This document shows positions 1-11,189 of a DNA stretch of 64,000 bases, piece by piece. The notes under the pieces were generated by a model. It was given only the letters and a program-made list of their open reading frames with translations, was not told the origin of the DNA and made no database searches. The stretch lies in the NCBI GenBank assembly GCA_949987565.1, contig OX465104.1, positions 7,698,805-7,762,804 on the forward strand, written 5' to 3'. Position 1 is the first letter of the stretch, and each line of letters starts with the position of its first letter. Source of the stretch: Luidia sarsii (lineage: Eukaryota; Echinodermata; Asteroidea; Paxillosida; Luidiidae). The translations under genes and the position numbers were made by a program.

Positions 1-139
1 CCGAATGGTTACTTTTACCGGCCAACCTCTGCCCAGTAAAAGTGACAGGGAAGTTTAACCGAGCCAAATGGTCCAGTGAAAAAGGCACCACTAAATAAAA
101 CGCATCTCGTCGTGCATGCTCTGTGCACACATATTTTTT

Positions 140-275
140 TGTCAGCTTGGTCGCTTCAACCATCTTCTCGGTTGAAATTGACCGACTCAAAAGTCCAAGT
201 GGGAACGACGGGCAAACTTGCCCGTTGAAAAATTAACCATTGTCTCGGATTAAATTTTAAGTCCACTGGAAAAGC
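140..275 (+). repeat. MITE-like repeat, copy also at 18190-18340
   Basis: This stretch (GACCGACTCAAAAGTCCAAG, then GGGAACGACGG and TCCACTGGAAAAGCGG) reappears in reverse complement at 18190-18340. Short GGTTAAA/TTTAACC motifs recur inside. It looks like a non-autonomous DNA element; the ends are not clear. Confidence 0.5.
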
Positions 276-599
276 GGTTCATGGAAACAGACCCCAGAGG
301 TGGTGAGCTTGCACCTTGGCAAAAAGGACTTACTGGAACACAGCTTGAGCAACGAACAAGTCCACCTCACTTGGGTAACCATTGGCCACGTGGTACTCTA
401 TCAGCATCGCTGCACACCCTTCGCCGTCAAACGAATGCAGGAAGTGATACCGAGCCTCCAGGTAGTTCTTCTCTGTGGATTGAATAAATCAAAAACGTCT
501 TAACTCACTCGCTGGGGAAACTTCCTCATTCACCACCAGCACAAAAAAAAATTGAGGAAGAGCTTTCTTCATGCAGTCCAACCGTTGTCTCAGCCCCCT

Positions 600-1010
600 C
601 ATACAACTAGGCTAGCACTGTGGGAGGGGCGGCGAGACGAGAAACAACACATGGCAAAGCTGCCCATCCCAACCAGTGAGCTATTGGCACCTGGCCACAA
701 ATCTGAGTGGAGGCTGTGGAAGTCCCTCAACAGACTACGCACAGAAATGGGTCGTAGCAAAGCCAACCTGAGCAAGTGGGGCTATGCTGATGCGGCCGAT
801 CCAACCTGTGAATGCGGTGTTTCAGAGCAGACAATGCAACATCTACTGAGATGCCCACTCCTGGAGGGCGAGTGCTGCCTAAAAGATCTGGCCAGTGCGA
901 ATATAGGAAGGCCCTCAGTTGCGCAATAGCCTGGCCCAACATTTGAACTAAATCAGAGATGATGGACACGAAAGAAGAAGAAGCCCCAAAAAATCTTCCT
1001 CAGCCTGGCC
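600..1010 (+). mobile_element. Decayed non-LTR retrotransposon, ORF2 C-terminal part
   Basis: The reading EWRLWKSLNRLRTEMGRSK, then DPTCECGVSEQTMQHLLRCP and LEGECCLKDL, matches the C-terminal tail after the reverse transcriptase of RTE-like LINEs, with its cysteine/histidine knuckle. The frame closes at 929. Just beyond, the nucleotides still encode in another frame the usual acidic ending (ATGGACACGAAAGAAGAAG), so the copy is frameshifted and truncated at the 5' side. Confidence 0.7.
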
Positions 1011-1594
1011 GCATCTGAGGAAACTGCAACGTATGTATGTATTGAGAGACTGAAAGATTTTAAACTGTCAGAAAAAAATCAAACAAACAAAGGAAAAAAA
1101 CCGACTGGGAACTTTTTGAACAAATTGAAAAATTGGCAAAGAAAACTTTGACTGGACCAGTCCCGGTCCAGTCAAAGAATAATCAGAATAATCACTAGCC
1201 ACTTAGCACAAGGCCATGTCCGGCACACGTTTTTTTGTTAATAATGTCCCTTTTGATTTTTAAAAAAGGTGTAGTTTTTATATACCCAGTTAACACTGTG
1301 GATATTGTCTATTCATGTGTTAACTTTTTGATTTAAAAAAAGAAGAAAAAAATGGCAGGTATCTTGGAAAAATAGCCAGGCTGGTTGTTTTGGATAAATG
1401 GGTCGGTCGGCCATTTTTTGGGGTGGAAAAAAGGACTTCCTCCTTCCTTTTTTCAAAAAAGGCAGGACGCTGAACTTTGTTTTTTGCCTTATAAGACTAA
1501 CTAGTGATTGACCCAAACTGAGCTTCAGTAGCTGCAGCCAAATGTAGCCCTGAGAGTTAACCTGAGAGTTAACTTTGTGGCCTGGCCTGCGTAC

Positions 1595-4440
1595 CTTTCC
1601 ACAACCTAACGGCCAGTCTCTGGTGGAGCTGTGGGTCCCCGGACTTGATGGCCGTATTGCTGGCTTTGGACCACTGGAGGGCCGAGTTGATGCACTTGCC
1701 TCTCTCCGGCACCTCAGCCGGGATTGTGCACACAAGACCGGCCAGCTTATCTGCAGGGACAAGGAAAACAAATAAATTATTATCATTATTATTATTATTT
1801 TAATATCATTTTCACACTCAGTGCAAAACTGATCTCCCATGGGTCCCAGCCAATACAATTAAAAACAAAACGTGAAGTTAACACAAAAACTGTTGCAAAC
1901 TGCTCACTGACTAAAATGACCTGCAATACCTAAATCTCAAGAGCAGGACGTTTTTTTTAACAACTTAGCACGAGGCCAGTTTTCAGTGCCCATGTCCGCC
2001 ACACAGGGTTTCAGAACAATGTCCATTTTTGAAAACTCACTAAAAACAATCAGGAACAATGTATACCCGTGAGACAAAACAATAAGAGTCCAGTATTTGT
2101 GCAAGTGAGTCAAACATGCCACAACTGGACCCCAGTGTGGCTTTTGTCATCGATCCTAGCAGGACGCTTCTCAAAGGTCCTGTAGGATCGAGACGTCAGG
2201 CCCTCTAACTTTTGAAATTAACAAAAGGCTTGACATTCTTCGGGATGGGATTCTTTAAATCCCCCGGTATGGCATTCCATGCATGAGCTCCCCGAAATTT
2301 GACTGTTTCACATCATAACTCTGCTCTCATGTAGCTGGATATCTACCAATGTTCTCTGTTATGACGGGAGTGTCAGCGGTCTTGAAGGCTTCTACCAATA
2401 GCAGACACAGATCAGCACCACTAGTATACTGCAAACAACAAGGAAAGAAAACATCCAAATATTTAGAGGGCCTTACATAATTCCATCTTAGCAGGACCTT
2501 TCTTGAAAACAAATCAACAAAAAACTGACAGGGAACCCGAGACCTCCGGTTTTGCGTACCAGTTCTCTTCCCATCTTCAACCATTAATTGTCATATATCT
2601 CCAGAGGTCACCCCCCCCCCCCCCCCCCCCCCGCTTTTATTCAGATGCAGATCACAGAAAGTAGATGCAGCTTTTTAAATTCAAGTCAAACAAAACAATG
2701 AGAAACTGACTGAAAACGTACATGTGTAGGAACAAATTGAAGATTTATATTAAATACAAAATTGATGGAAACTTCAGGCTGACTTAGATGGCAAACAAGT
2801 TACTTTTTTAGAAATTTTACAGTCTAAGTTTTGTTTCTAATTTTGAGACAGGAATTGTTTCCATTTGTTCAAAGTCTAGGTTATGGTAATCTTGGGCTAG
2901 TCTTTTTGACAGTATTCTGGAGTCATTCTTACCTGGTTATGCGTAAGAAGGAGAGAGGCTCCAGAATAGATGAGCTCTATAGCTTCTGCATGCTTCTTCT
3001 GGGCCATATATCTGCCAAACAAACCAATCACAAACAATCCTAGCCAACAAATACACAAATATCAACTACTTCCCAACAAGTTCTTTAATTGAAAATTTGG
3101 CGCAGAGAACTTCGACTGGACCGGGACTTGAACCCGAGACCTCTGGATTGACGTACAAGCGCTCTTCCATCTGAGCTATCCAGCCCTTAGATGGTGGCCT
3201 TCCCAAATAGTCAACTAGTCTCTGCTGGGGTGGGGGCGCCAGTCAAAAGCAATTCAACCATCAACGGAGTGACGAACGAATATCTCCACATGAGCCTGCC
3301 CAGCCCGACAGATGTCAGTTCATGAGTGCCATCCATACCGGTACCCGTGTCTCTCTTCAGTATGTCTACAAAAGTGATTCTATGTTTCTATATAGTAACT
3401 GTTTCCTGAACAACGTAAAGCAACGTCCAAACATCAGGAAACAGTCGCGCAGTGATCAACGCATGCATGCCCGTGCACAGATGTACAGAGACCCACTGGC
3501 ACTGTGCACCCGGACCTATCAGAACATCATCCATTTGCGTGTACTGGTTCAGTTTGAAATCAAAGATGGCAGCCTTATTTTGACAAAGGAGAAATTTCTC
3601 CTTTTTGGATCCCCCAAACATGAGTAAAAAACATCGCAGTGACTGTTGTTACGGCAGTCGTCCGTGTGGTTCCCTGACTTGATTGTATTTTGTCAGCATT
3701 GCAAGCTGGTTGAACAAGTGTATTAGCTGATAGTCTGGTTCCAAGAGCTAAACATCCTGACAAATACTGTGAAGTCAGGGAACCACACGCACGACTGCCG
3801 TAACAACAGCCACTGCGAAAAAACAACGCAGTGGCTGTTGTTACGGCAGTCGTCCGTGTGGTTCCCTGACTTTACAGTATTTGTCAGGATGTTTAGCTCT
3901 TGGAACCAGACTATCAGCTAATAGACTGGTTCAACCAGCCTGCAATGCTGACGAAATACAATCAAGTCAGGGAACCACACGGACGACTGCCGTAACAACA
4001 GCCACTGCGAAAAAACAAATGAACAGTATTGAATTTGAAATCTGTGATTCTCAATTAATTAATCCAAAACAAAAGTGGGCGCGTGGGCCAGTTTCACAGG
4101 TGTTTTTGGGACATTTGTTATTAGGGTTAGGGTAAAAGCTTGACCCAGTAAGTGGGACTACTCTTACTAATTGTACTAAGGCTAAGGTTCCAAGTTACTC
4201 GGACTAGAACATTTTGTGAAATTCACTGACTCATTATTATTGATTAATCAAGCCGGTAAATAAAACCAATGATACCATTTTACGATACAACTTCAAGTCA
4301 GACGTATCCCCTCCCAGTGGCTCTCACCTATGGTACAAGGTTCTGTACATCTGATGGGCTTCGTAGTAATTCCCTTCCTCCACATTTCTCTTCAATTTCT
4401 GCAACACACGAGACGCACCACCTCGACTCGCGGCCGCCAT
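1595..4440 (-). CDS. GET4: GET4 homologue, 5' part only (runs off left edge)
   Basis: GET4 is a cytosolic helical-repeat protein. With UBL4A and BAG6 it hands newly made tail-anchored membrane proteins to the targeting ATPase GET3/TRC40. Four minus-strand exons join in phase: 4328..4440, 2933..3011, 2347..2428 and 1595..1750, giving 143 residues. The start at 4440 lies in a good context (AAGATGG) and every junction is AG/GT. Exon 1 reads [15 protein letters not shown], a near match to the human [17 protein letters not shown] segment. Exon 2 carries [18 protein letters not shown], exon 3 the [11 protein letters not shown] helix, and exon 4 [14 protein letters not shown] followed by [10 protein letters not shown]. 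The human protein has about 327 residues, so roughly half, including the UBL4A-binding part, lies beyond base 1595. I found no further exon between 1 and 1594. The transcript diverges from the transporter gene that begins at 6388. Exon boundaries are deduced; the family assignment is strong. Confidence 0.88.
2611..2632. repeat. Poly-C tract in GET4 intron 3/2 region
   Basis: An uninterrupted run of 22 C lies between GET4 exons 2 and 3, directly after a decayed copy of the tRNA-like SINE described at 3100. Confidence 0.9.
3100..3290 (-). mobile_element. tRNA-derived SINE, family B
   Basis: On the minus strand a tRNA-like head reads GGCTGGATAGCTCAGATGG (A box) and GGTTCAAGTCC (B box), followed by a tail with CTTTGCCA. 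It is flanked by the family-specific CAACTAGTCTCTGC segment. Other full or partial copies are at 2500-2590, 5640-5720, 25462-25500, 35035-35130, 53500-53670, 53860-54030 and 57000-57110. It cannot be a working tRNA because the head runs straight into SINE body sequence. Confidence 0.7.
3635..3817. mobile_element. MITE with long terminal inverted repeats, copy 1
   Basis: It starts CGCAGTGACTGTTGTTACGG and ends with the reverse complement of this motif (CCGTAACAACAGCCACTGCG). The inner arms contain GTGTGGTTCCCTGAC and GTCAGGGAACCACAC. Total 183 bp with arms of about 45 bp. A second copy follows after nine bases, and a third is at 44366-44551. Confidence 0.8.
3827..4009. mobile_element. MITE, copy 2, next to copy 1
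   Basis: Same family as 3635-3817, with the same terminal repeats but internal sequence in the opposite order (TTTGTCAGGATGTTTAGC first). The pair therefore forms a larger near-palindrome upstream of GET4 exon 2. Confidence 0.8.
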
Positions 4441-5272
4441 CTTGATACAAAGTCGACTTTCCAAAACCGAATAGTGGACGAAATGCTGGTATCGAAAACG
4501 ACGCTAGTCTGTTGTATGTAATAAGGCCGAACTAGGATTATGACCAAATCATGACATTATGCTGCTATTTAAAATGGTCTTTCGGTTTGAACACATTCTG
4601 ATAACGAGTATTTGTTTTCCCCATGACCTCGTCCCAATTTCATAGAGCCCCTTTATAAGTGTAAAAACCTGCTAAGCATGGAGAGTTTTCCTTGATTATA
4701 ATAAATAATAGGATTGCCAACTAAACTATAGGTATAGGGGCCTACACTAATCTTGTATTCAAATATTGGGTGCTTGGTTTACAATAGTAGGCCTACAAGT
4801 AGAACTTTGGTTGGCAACCTGATTTTACCGGGCAAGGCGTTTCATTCTTATAGCACTTTTTTGTGCTTAAGCAGGTCTTTGAAATTAGCCCTTTTGATTT
4901 TGATAATGAACAATGAATGACAGCAAAAAAAAAATTCTTTTTCCCCAAACAAATTTAGCATTAACAAAATAATATGGGCCTACGTCGTTACATATAAAAG
5001 CTGTTCATGAATTGAAAATATAAATAAATGACGTTTCCATCCTAGCAGGACATTTCACAACTCGAAAGATCGAAACGTCAGACCTATTTTTTGGTGTATT
5101 TTATTGGGCCAACCAAGTCTATATATAAGTTAAGTTGGCCTATATTCAATGTACATTTAATTTAATAGTTCCCTCTAAAATCTTGGCTAAATGTACAAGC
5201 TCCGCCTATTACTAGACTCAATACCGTGTTTTCACCAACATTGACATTCCCAGGTATTCTGTCAACTGGACG

Positions 5273-5421
5273 TTTTGCGGTGACACCTAAAACACATCTC
5301 TTCTGAAAAAGGAGTGTCATGGCCCTGAGAAGAGCCGGTGACATACCGGTGTCACCGGCTCTTTTCCGAGCCACGCACTCCAGTCTCAGAAGAGATGTGT
5401 TACATGGCGGTCACCGCAAAA
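5273..5421. mobile_element. Foldback MITE, GGTGTCACCGCAAA family
   Basis: Near-complete palindrome: TTTTGCGGTGACACC at the left and GGTCACCGCAAAA at the right, with inner AGAGCCGGTGACA and TGTCACCGGCTCTT around a six-base centre. The same termini define copies at about 6626-7043, 14925-15075, 27518-27690, 35533-35668, 47175-47350, 50725-50900, 51298-51588, 58750-59228 and 63137-63314. Confidence 0.8.
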
Positions 5422-5494
5422 CTTCCACTTGGTATACTTCCACCATCCAAACCAAGTCTTATCAGTTCTGCACGAACATATTAGTCCAGTCGTC

Positions 5495-5575
5495 ATCCTA
5501 GCAGGACCTTTCTCGAAGGCAGTGGCGGAATTATTATCCTTCGAGAAAGGTCCTGCTAGGATCGAAACGTCGTGT
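5495..5575. repeat. Hairpin copy of the GATCCTAGCAGGACC repeat
   Basis: TCCTAGCAGGACCTTTCTCG and its inverted partner CGAGAAAGGTCCTGCTAGGA are separated by about 26 bases, then GATCGAAACGTC follows. It is one of many dispersed copies of a repeat whose fuller form is at 62420-62600. Confidence 0.75.
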
Positions 5576-6387
5576 CCCTCATTCGTCAAGGCCCGCTCCG
5601 GATTGGCATTTGGATAATTGAAGTCAACAGTTTTGAAGAAAAATGACAAAGGCGCGCTGTTACGCAAAACCAGAGGTCTCGGGTTCAAGTCCCGGTCCAG
5701 TCTAAGTTTTCTTTCCCTTTTTTCAAAATAAATTGTTCAAAAGTTCCAAGTCATTTTTTCCCTTTATTTGTTTGACTCTGAATAAGCTGCTCTGCCTTTA
5801 TATTTGATGGTTTGTTTGACCATTAAGGTAACTCGACCGTCTTTATATTTTACTTTAAAACTTAGTCATCAGCCTACCAGTATACCATGGCCAATTAAGC
5901 CTCCATTTTAGTGGGCCCACCAATTACCCATTACAGTACATGTATACCAGCATATTTTGTGTAAGTACAATTGACTCGTGTGAGGATTAGGGCGCACTTG
6001 GGCATTATCATAACCCTCTGAGTGATGGGGACAGCCAGACGTGCTTCGTAGTGGTTCGGGGGTAACGATGGTTCCATTTGGCAACCATTAGGCCTACTCA
6101 TTTCCAAAAACCCAACTCAGGCTTTGGTCTCCATCTCTTTCATCCATTTTGAAATACAAGGGTTGAAAACGAGAGTCAACTGGGTTTGGTTTTATTTGAA
6201 CCGTATGCACCGTTTGGGGGGAAAAGACTCTCAAGTTTCAACTTTAATGGAGAACCTCCAAACTGTGTTTTTCAGCTTTTGGATGACAGAGACCGAAGCT
6301 GGACCCGGAGTTTGAGCCGGGTTTTGGCCGACAAGCCCCGGGTCACGAGTGGACGTCGAGTGCCGGCTCCGTTAGCGTGTATACGCG

Positions 6388-9300
6388 ATGGCGGTCTCTG
6401 GTAGGACGGTATCCCGTTTCCGCGGCGTGGTGGTGGTGCTTAGCCTCAACGTCACCTTCCTCCTCTACGGGGGACTCAACAAGTTCTTCGGCGTCCTAAT
6501 GCCGGAGCTACGGGAGCAGATGGCCACGGACACCTGGCTACTGGGATGGGTCATCACGATGATCGGTGCCTCCGTGCAGGGCGCTGGTAAGTCAGATTTG
6601 TGGCGGTCGGTGGATAAGACTTCCTGGAAGGTTTGCATTGTGGAATCACAAGGTGACAAGTTTGTGGTGACGCCGTGTATTAGTCATCTCTTCCCGAGGA
6701 GCATATGGCTCTGAGAAGAACTGGAAACTCAAGTATAAAAACTAGAGTTATCTCATAATTTCGGGGCCATATTCCTCGACAGAGATGACTTCCATGGTAT
6801 CGACGCAGACTTTCCTCATTTTGAACTTTTTGGGCATTTTAGTTACTCGACAACATTTTGGGCGCTGATAAGAGACGGTAGGCCTAACCCAACGTTTCGG
6901 ATAGTGTGTGTGGGGCCTTCTCCTGACGACAGGCCCGGAAACACATAGTCCGAAACCTTGATTAACCGTCTCTTTTTAAAGTCATATACTCATTCTCGAA
7001 AGAGATGAATATGTCATGGTGTCACCGCAAACTTTCCACACAGGGGGTCATTTTTTTATGGTACAATCGTTTTCGCTTCAGACACAGTGTAAAGAAACAA
7101 TCGAACTTGTGAAACAAATAATGAATATAATATACATTGAAAAAGAAAAAGTTGTAAAGTCTTTGAATGTGTTGCTCGTGCACTTTACATATCGACCAAA
7201 TTTCAGTCACTCGAGATCACGCTATTCTTAGATATTTCAAGATAACTTGGACAGCACGCGTGCATAACCCTTTATAAACATGCCAACAGGATACTGTTAA
7301 CAGCCACCCCAGTCTGTTATGGCGTAAGCAGTCCATCATTATTTTTTTTCACTGCAGGTAAAATCTTCTCTCTTTTTTAAATCATGGCATCGAGTTTTAC
7401 CATTTTTCTCTCAATCGGGTAACATGAACTACAAGGTATCGCAGCTTTCAGAACGGCCTTCAGGCATTACGATTCGGTTTAAAACACATATAGTTCATGA
7501 TCGTATAGTCTCCACGTCAGCATTAATGTGCATACTTGAACACACTAAACAGTCGAATTCAGGCGAAGTGATGAAGTTTAATAGACCCATTAGCCAAAGA
7601 TACCAACATACGTACCGGTAACGTAATGGGTGCCTTTTGTAATGTGCGGGTACTTGTAAGACAATGACACTCTCTATCGTTCTGTTTTGTGTTGTTGTTT
7701 TTTAGGACTGCTGACGGGCCCTCTGACAGGCGCCTTTGGGGATCGTAAGGTCTTCATCGTCAGTTCCATAATGGCAGTCTTGGGTCTGATTGGAGCCTTC
7801 CTGTCACGTGGTCTTCTGACCCTGACGCTATCGGTTGTTCTTCTAACAGGTACGTACGATGCGATCCTAAAAGGTTGAAGATTCAGGAGGAATTTGCCGC
7901 ATTGACAAAAATTAGGCCGTGTGCTGAAGGTATGGTGGCTAAGAAAGCACATTGCAGCTCACAAGTTTTTCCCGCTTGCAAAATGTGTAAGATTTCATCG
8001 TGGAAAGATCACACCGCGTTTTGCGATGTCCAATTTGCACCACCATCAAGAAAGCCTAAGAGAAAGGTCCTGCTGGCGTCAAAACCTCAGAACTATCAAC
8101 GTCTTTGAGATTAGTATATTTCTTGTAATTTTAGTCAGTAAGCGACAGAAACACCAATGTAGACATGCTGAGAGAGACACGGGTCTGAAACTCTGAATGA
8201 AAGTAATTAAATGAACTAAAATCTGCTTTGCTGGACAGGCAAATAAATTGTTATAGGCAATAATAAAATTGTTATGCTCCCGAATACGTAGAAGTATTGG
8301 TGTATAATGAACATATCGACGCGGACTGATTATTTGGGAATTTATGTACACGCAACATGAAGGATACTCTGTTATTCGTTTTTATGATGTAAACATGTTT
8401 TGTGTTCTCGTGGTATCCTGTAGGTACCGGTCTGGGTATCATCGTGTGCTTGGCCAAAGCGTTACTCGGCCGGCATTTCACCAAGCGGCTCTCGCTGGCT
8501 GCGGGCATAGCCACCACCGGCCTGCCTCTCAGCTACATGATATTCCCGCCTCTGGCCCAGCTTCTCGAGGACGTCTACGGCTGGAGGGGTGCCCTGCTCA
8601 TCCTGGCTGGACTGATGGCATTCCTTATACCGTGCGGGTGCCTGGTACGGACCACGCCGCCGCCGACCGACGCCGCCAATAGAGACAGCGGTTACCAAGA
8701 GATACCTTCCGGCGGGGGCCGGTCCGGGAGCGGCGGCCGGGCCGCGGCGTCGGACGACCGCCCGGCGAGGTGCGACTGCGGCAGGGCCATGGAGATGATC
8801 AGTCTCAAGACGGACCTGGAGCTCTTCGGGAACGTCATGATGTGGAGCCACGTGGTCACCTACTGCCTCTTCGGCTTCGTCAACAATTCCTGGGTCATCT
8901 TCATGGTGCCCTACGCGCAGACGAAGGGATTCGAACCCTTCACCGCCACCTCGTTCAGCATCATAGCGGGCGTGAGCTCCATGGTGACCAACATCCTTCA
9001 GGGCATCGTCGTCAGCAAGCAGATCCTGTACACCAGGGGTCTGATCGCCATCGGTGCCGCTATCGGGTGTCTGTCCCTCGTCCTCCTGCCGTTCCTCCAC
9101 TCTTACGGTTCGCTGGCCGCGTCCATGATTCTGTACGGGGCCAGCCACGGCATCCTGTACCCGGGCTTGGTGTGCTTCGTGATCGAGGAGCAGGGCAAGC
9201 ACAGGGCCGCCAATGCATTCGGATGGACGGGCTTCATGTCCGGACTCTTCCGTCTCATGTTCGGCTTTTCTACGGGTGAGTCACTAACGCGTCAGGTTGG

Positions 9301-10176
9301 CCCCTTAATTGCAATTGTGCGACTTGAATGAAGACCAAGGCGATTTCCGCGGCTCGTTGGCAAGGGGCAAGTAGACCGTAGTGGGCGAGTTGGCTATGGG
9401 CAAGTAGACTAGTGGGCGAGTTGGCAAGGGGCAAGTAGACTAGTGGGCGAGTTGCCAAGGGGCAAGTAGACTAGGGGCGACCAGTGGCAACGTGAGCCGC
9501 GGAAATCGCGTTGGTCTTCATTCAAGTCGACACCGTGTAATTCATCAGGGCATTAAGATGCGGACATGTCAAAAATATTCGCAGATATTTGTGGTGTCCT
9601 TTCTGAGCCACCATACCGACCAATCCACGTCTGCTATAATGTAACTTTTTTGTACTAATCTGTTGGTCGGGGCTGTTGAGTTTGAAAGGCTCACTCCCTT
9701 CAACTGGAGTGAAACTTACTTACCATAGAGTGTCTATGGAGTGGTCACAATAATGTCCACTTTTAAAAATATAGTCACAATAAATGAGTGAAAACTCATC
9801 AGATGGAGTTGCATGAAGTTATTACTAGAAATAGACAACAAAATTGAAATTAATTTTTAAATTTAATAGCTGTAAAATTATATTTCATAAACTTTATCAT
9901 TCACGCCTGTAGTAATTTTTCACTCCAGGGAATAACATGGGACAGCCAAACTGACCAAGCAGGTGCTAGAATACTGTGACATCACGCCGACCAAGTGAAT
10001 AAATTACACACTCCTTGTCCCAAATTTCTGTTTCTCCTATCTCCTCAGGTCTACTGTATGACTACACGGGAAGCTACGATCACACCTTCATTCTCCTGGG
10101 CTCCCTGCTCGGGGTCATGGTCCCGTTTTTCTTCCTGGACAAGATAGTCAGTGACTGCTGCCGTCCGAGGAAGTAG
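6388..10176 (+). CDS. SLC16-type monocarboxylate transporter-like (MFS) protein
   Basis: Plasma-membrane transporter of the major facilitator superfamily, SLC16 (monocarboxylate transporter) type. The substrate cannot be read from sequence. Exons 6388..6586, 7706..7849, 8424..9275 and 10049..10176 join, all in phase 1, to give 440 residues, a usual length for the family. Exon 1 holds TM1 (VVVVLSLNVTFLLYGG) and TM2 (WLLGWVITMIGAS). Exon 2 holds the loop GAFGDRKVF and TM3. Exon 3 has the family-typical KRLSLAAGIATTG and YGWRGALLILAG, then a soluble central loop rich in Gly, Ser and Arg (about residues 190-230), then six more hydrophobic segments. Exon 4 reads LLYDYTGSYDHTF and ends with a short basic tail. 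Splice sites are canonical (for example GTAAGT at 6587 and TTTTTTAG before 7706). Intron 1 carries a foldback repeat and intron 3 a minisatellite. It faces away from GET4 and converges with the C16orf89 gene. Orphan SLC16 members look alike, so no subtype is given. Confidence 0.9.
6626..7043. mobile_element. Foldback MITE in transporter intron 1
   Basis: The left end has GGAAGGTTTGCATTGTGG and TTTGTGGTGACGCCGTGTA; the right end has ATGGTGTCACCGCAAACTTT. Same family as 5273-5421, diverged. It contains CAACGTTTCGG and CTCCTGACGACAGG, the family centre. Confidence 0.6.
9320..9529. repeat. Inverted repeat enclosing a minisatellite, transporter intron 3
   Basis: Arms of about 35 bp (ACTTGAATGAAGACCAA and GATTTCCGCGGCTC, mirrored at 9494-9529) enclose about four units of a roughly 31-bp repeat containing GGGCAAGTAGACTAG and GGGCGAGTTGG. 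It begins only 45 bases after the exon 3 donor. Confidence 0.75.
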
Positions 10177-10387
10177 ACGGCAGCCATGTCGCGACATCAA
10201 GTCCGCAGACCAGATTTCCGAGGAATGGAGCTAGACCCTTTCATCGCACCCACACGCCCCCGCGAACTCATCTCAAAACGCCGGATCAAGCTGAGCGCCA
10301 TCTTCGGAGATAAAACATAATCTCTGTTTGCATGTTTTGCAATGTTTTATTAGATTTTTGTTGTATTTTCTATTTATCTATTTACAG

Positions 10388-10393
10388 ATTAAA
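10388..10393 (+). terminator. Poly(A) signal of the transporter gene
   Basis: ATTAAA lies 212 bases after the stop codon of the transporter gene and is followed by T-rich sequence. It is the first good signal downstream of the stop. The assignment is by position only. Confidence 0.45.
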
Positions 10394-11189
10394 GCTCAAT
10401 GACATTTTTTTTGTCTGATATAGGCCTATAGCGCTTTGGCAAAAAAAAATCGGTCACAACTTGACAAGAACAATATAACAGATAATTGATTTGTTCTACA
10501 GCGTACATAATTATTTGCCTAACTAAATAAATAAATAAATAAATAATAATTTCAGCGTCTGCATCGATAAATCTTATAGCTACATTTTGTGAACAATCAC
10601 CGAAGAGTGCATTGTGCAATGTTCATATTTTTTTCTTCTTTTTTCAAATTGGTACATTGACAAAATATGAAAGATTCAGCCTTTGAGCAAAATGTGACCA
10701 CATATAATGGATAAATGATGTGTAAATAAATGCCTTAATTATGAACTAAATTACCCCCCCCCCTTTTTTAAACTCAAATTACCCCTTGTAAGATAACGGA
10801 CTAGGACAACATGTTATAAGACTGTGGTCAAATATTATTGAAACTTTCGAGACTAACTTGATCTATTACGAAAATAAAATCTATCGTGACACACAGTTTT
10901 TTAAAATCATTTTCTATATCTCATGACATCGGCTTGGCGATCATTTCATGATGTTTTGCTTTCTTTAACAGCTCCACCTCTTGATGTTTGATTCCTCTTT
11001 CTTTTAATTACCAGTCTTTCAGGCCGGACATCCGAGACACCCTTCGCCTTCCTCCGCTTCTCTTCACTTCTCTTCTCTTGTTTTCAGTCAAAGCCAGTTT
11101 TTCCATACAATTTTCCAAATAAAAGTATTGCCGGTTTGACGGAGGTCCGTCGTGTTGTTTGCTCTGTTGCCATGACAACGAGTCGCGCT

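Larger units (their letters stand above)
4441..6387. other. Shared 5' region between GET4 and the transporter
   Basis: No exon found. It contains a foldback MITE (5273-5421), a repeat hairpin (5495-5575), a SINE family B fragment (5640-5720) and AT-rich unique sequence. Regulatory sites for the two divergent genes should lie near 4440-4600 and 6100-6387, but no clear TATA box is seen. Confidence 0.5.

Noticed and set aside
8462..9202. 246-codon open frame antisense to transporter exon 3
   Set aside because: Shadow of GC-rich coding sequence on the other strand; no family likeness.
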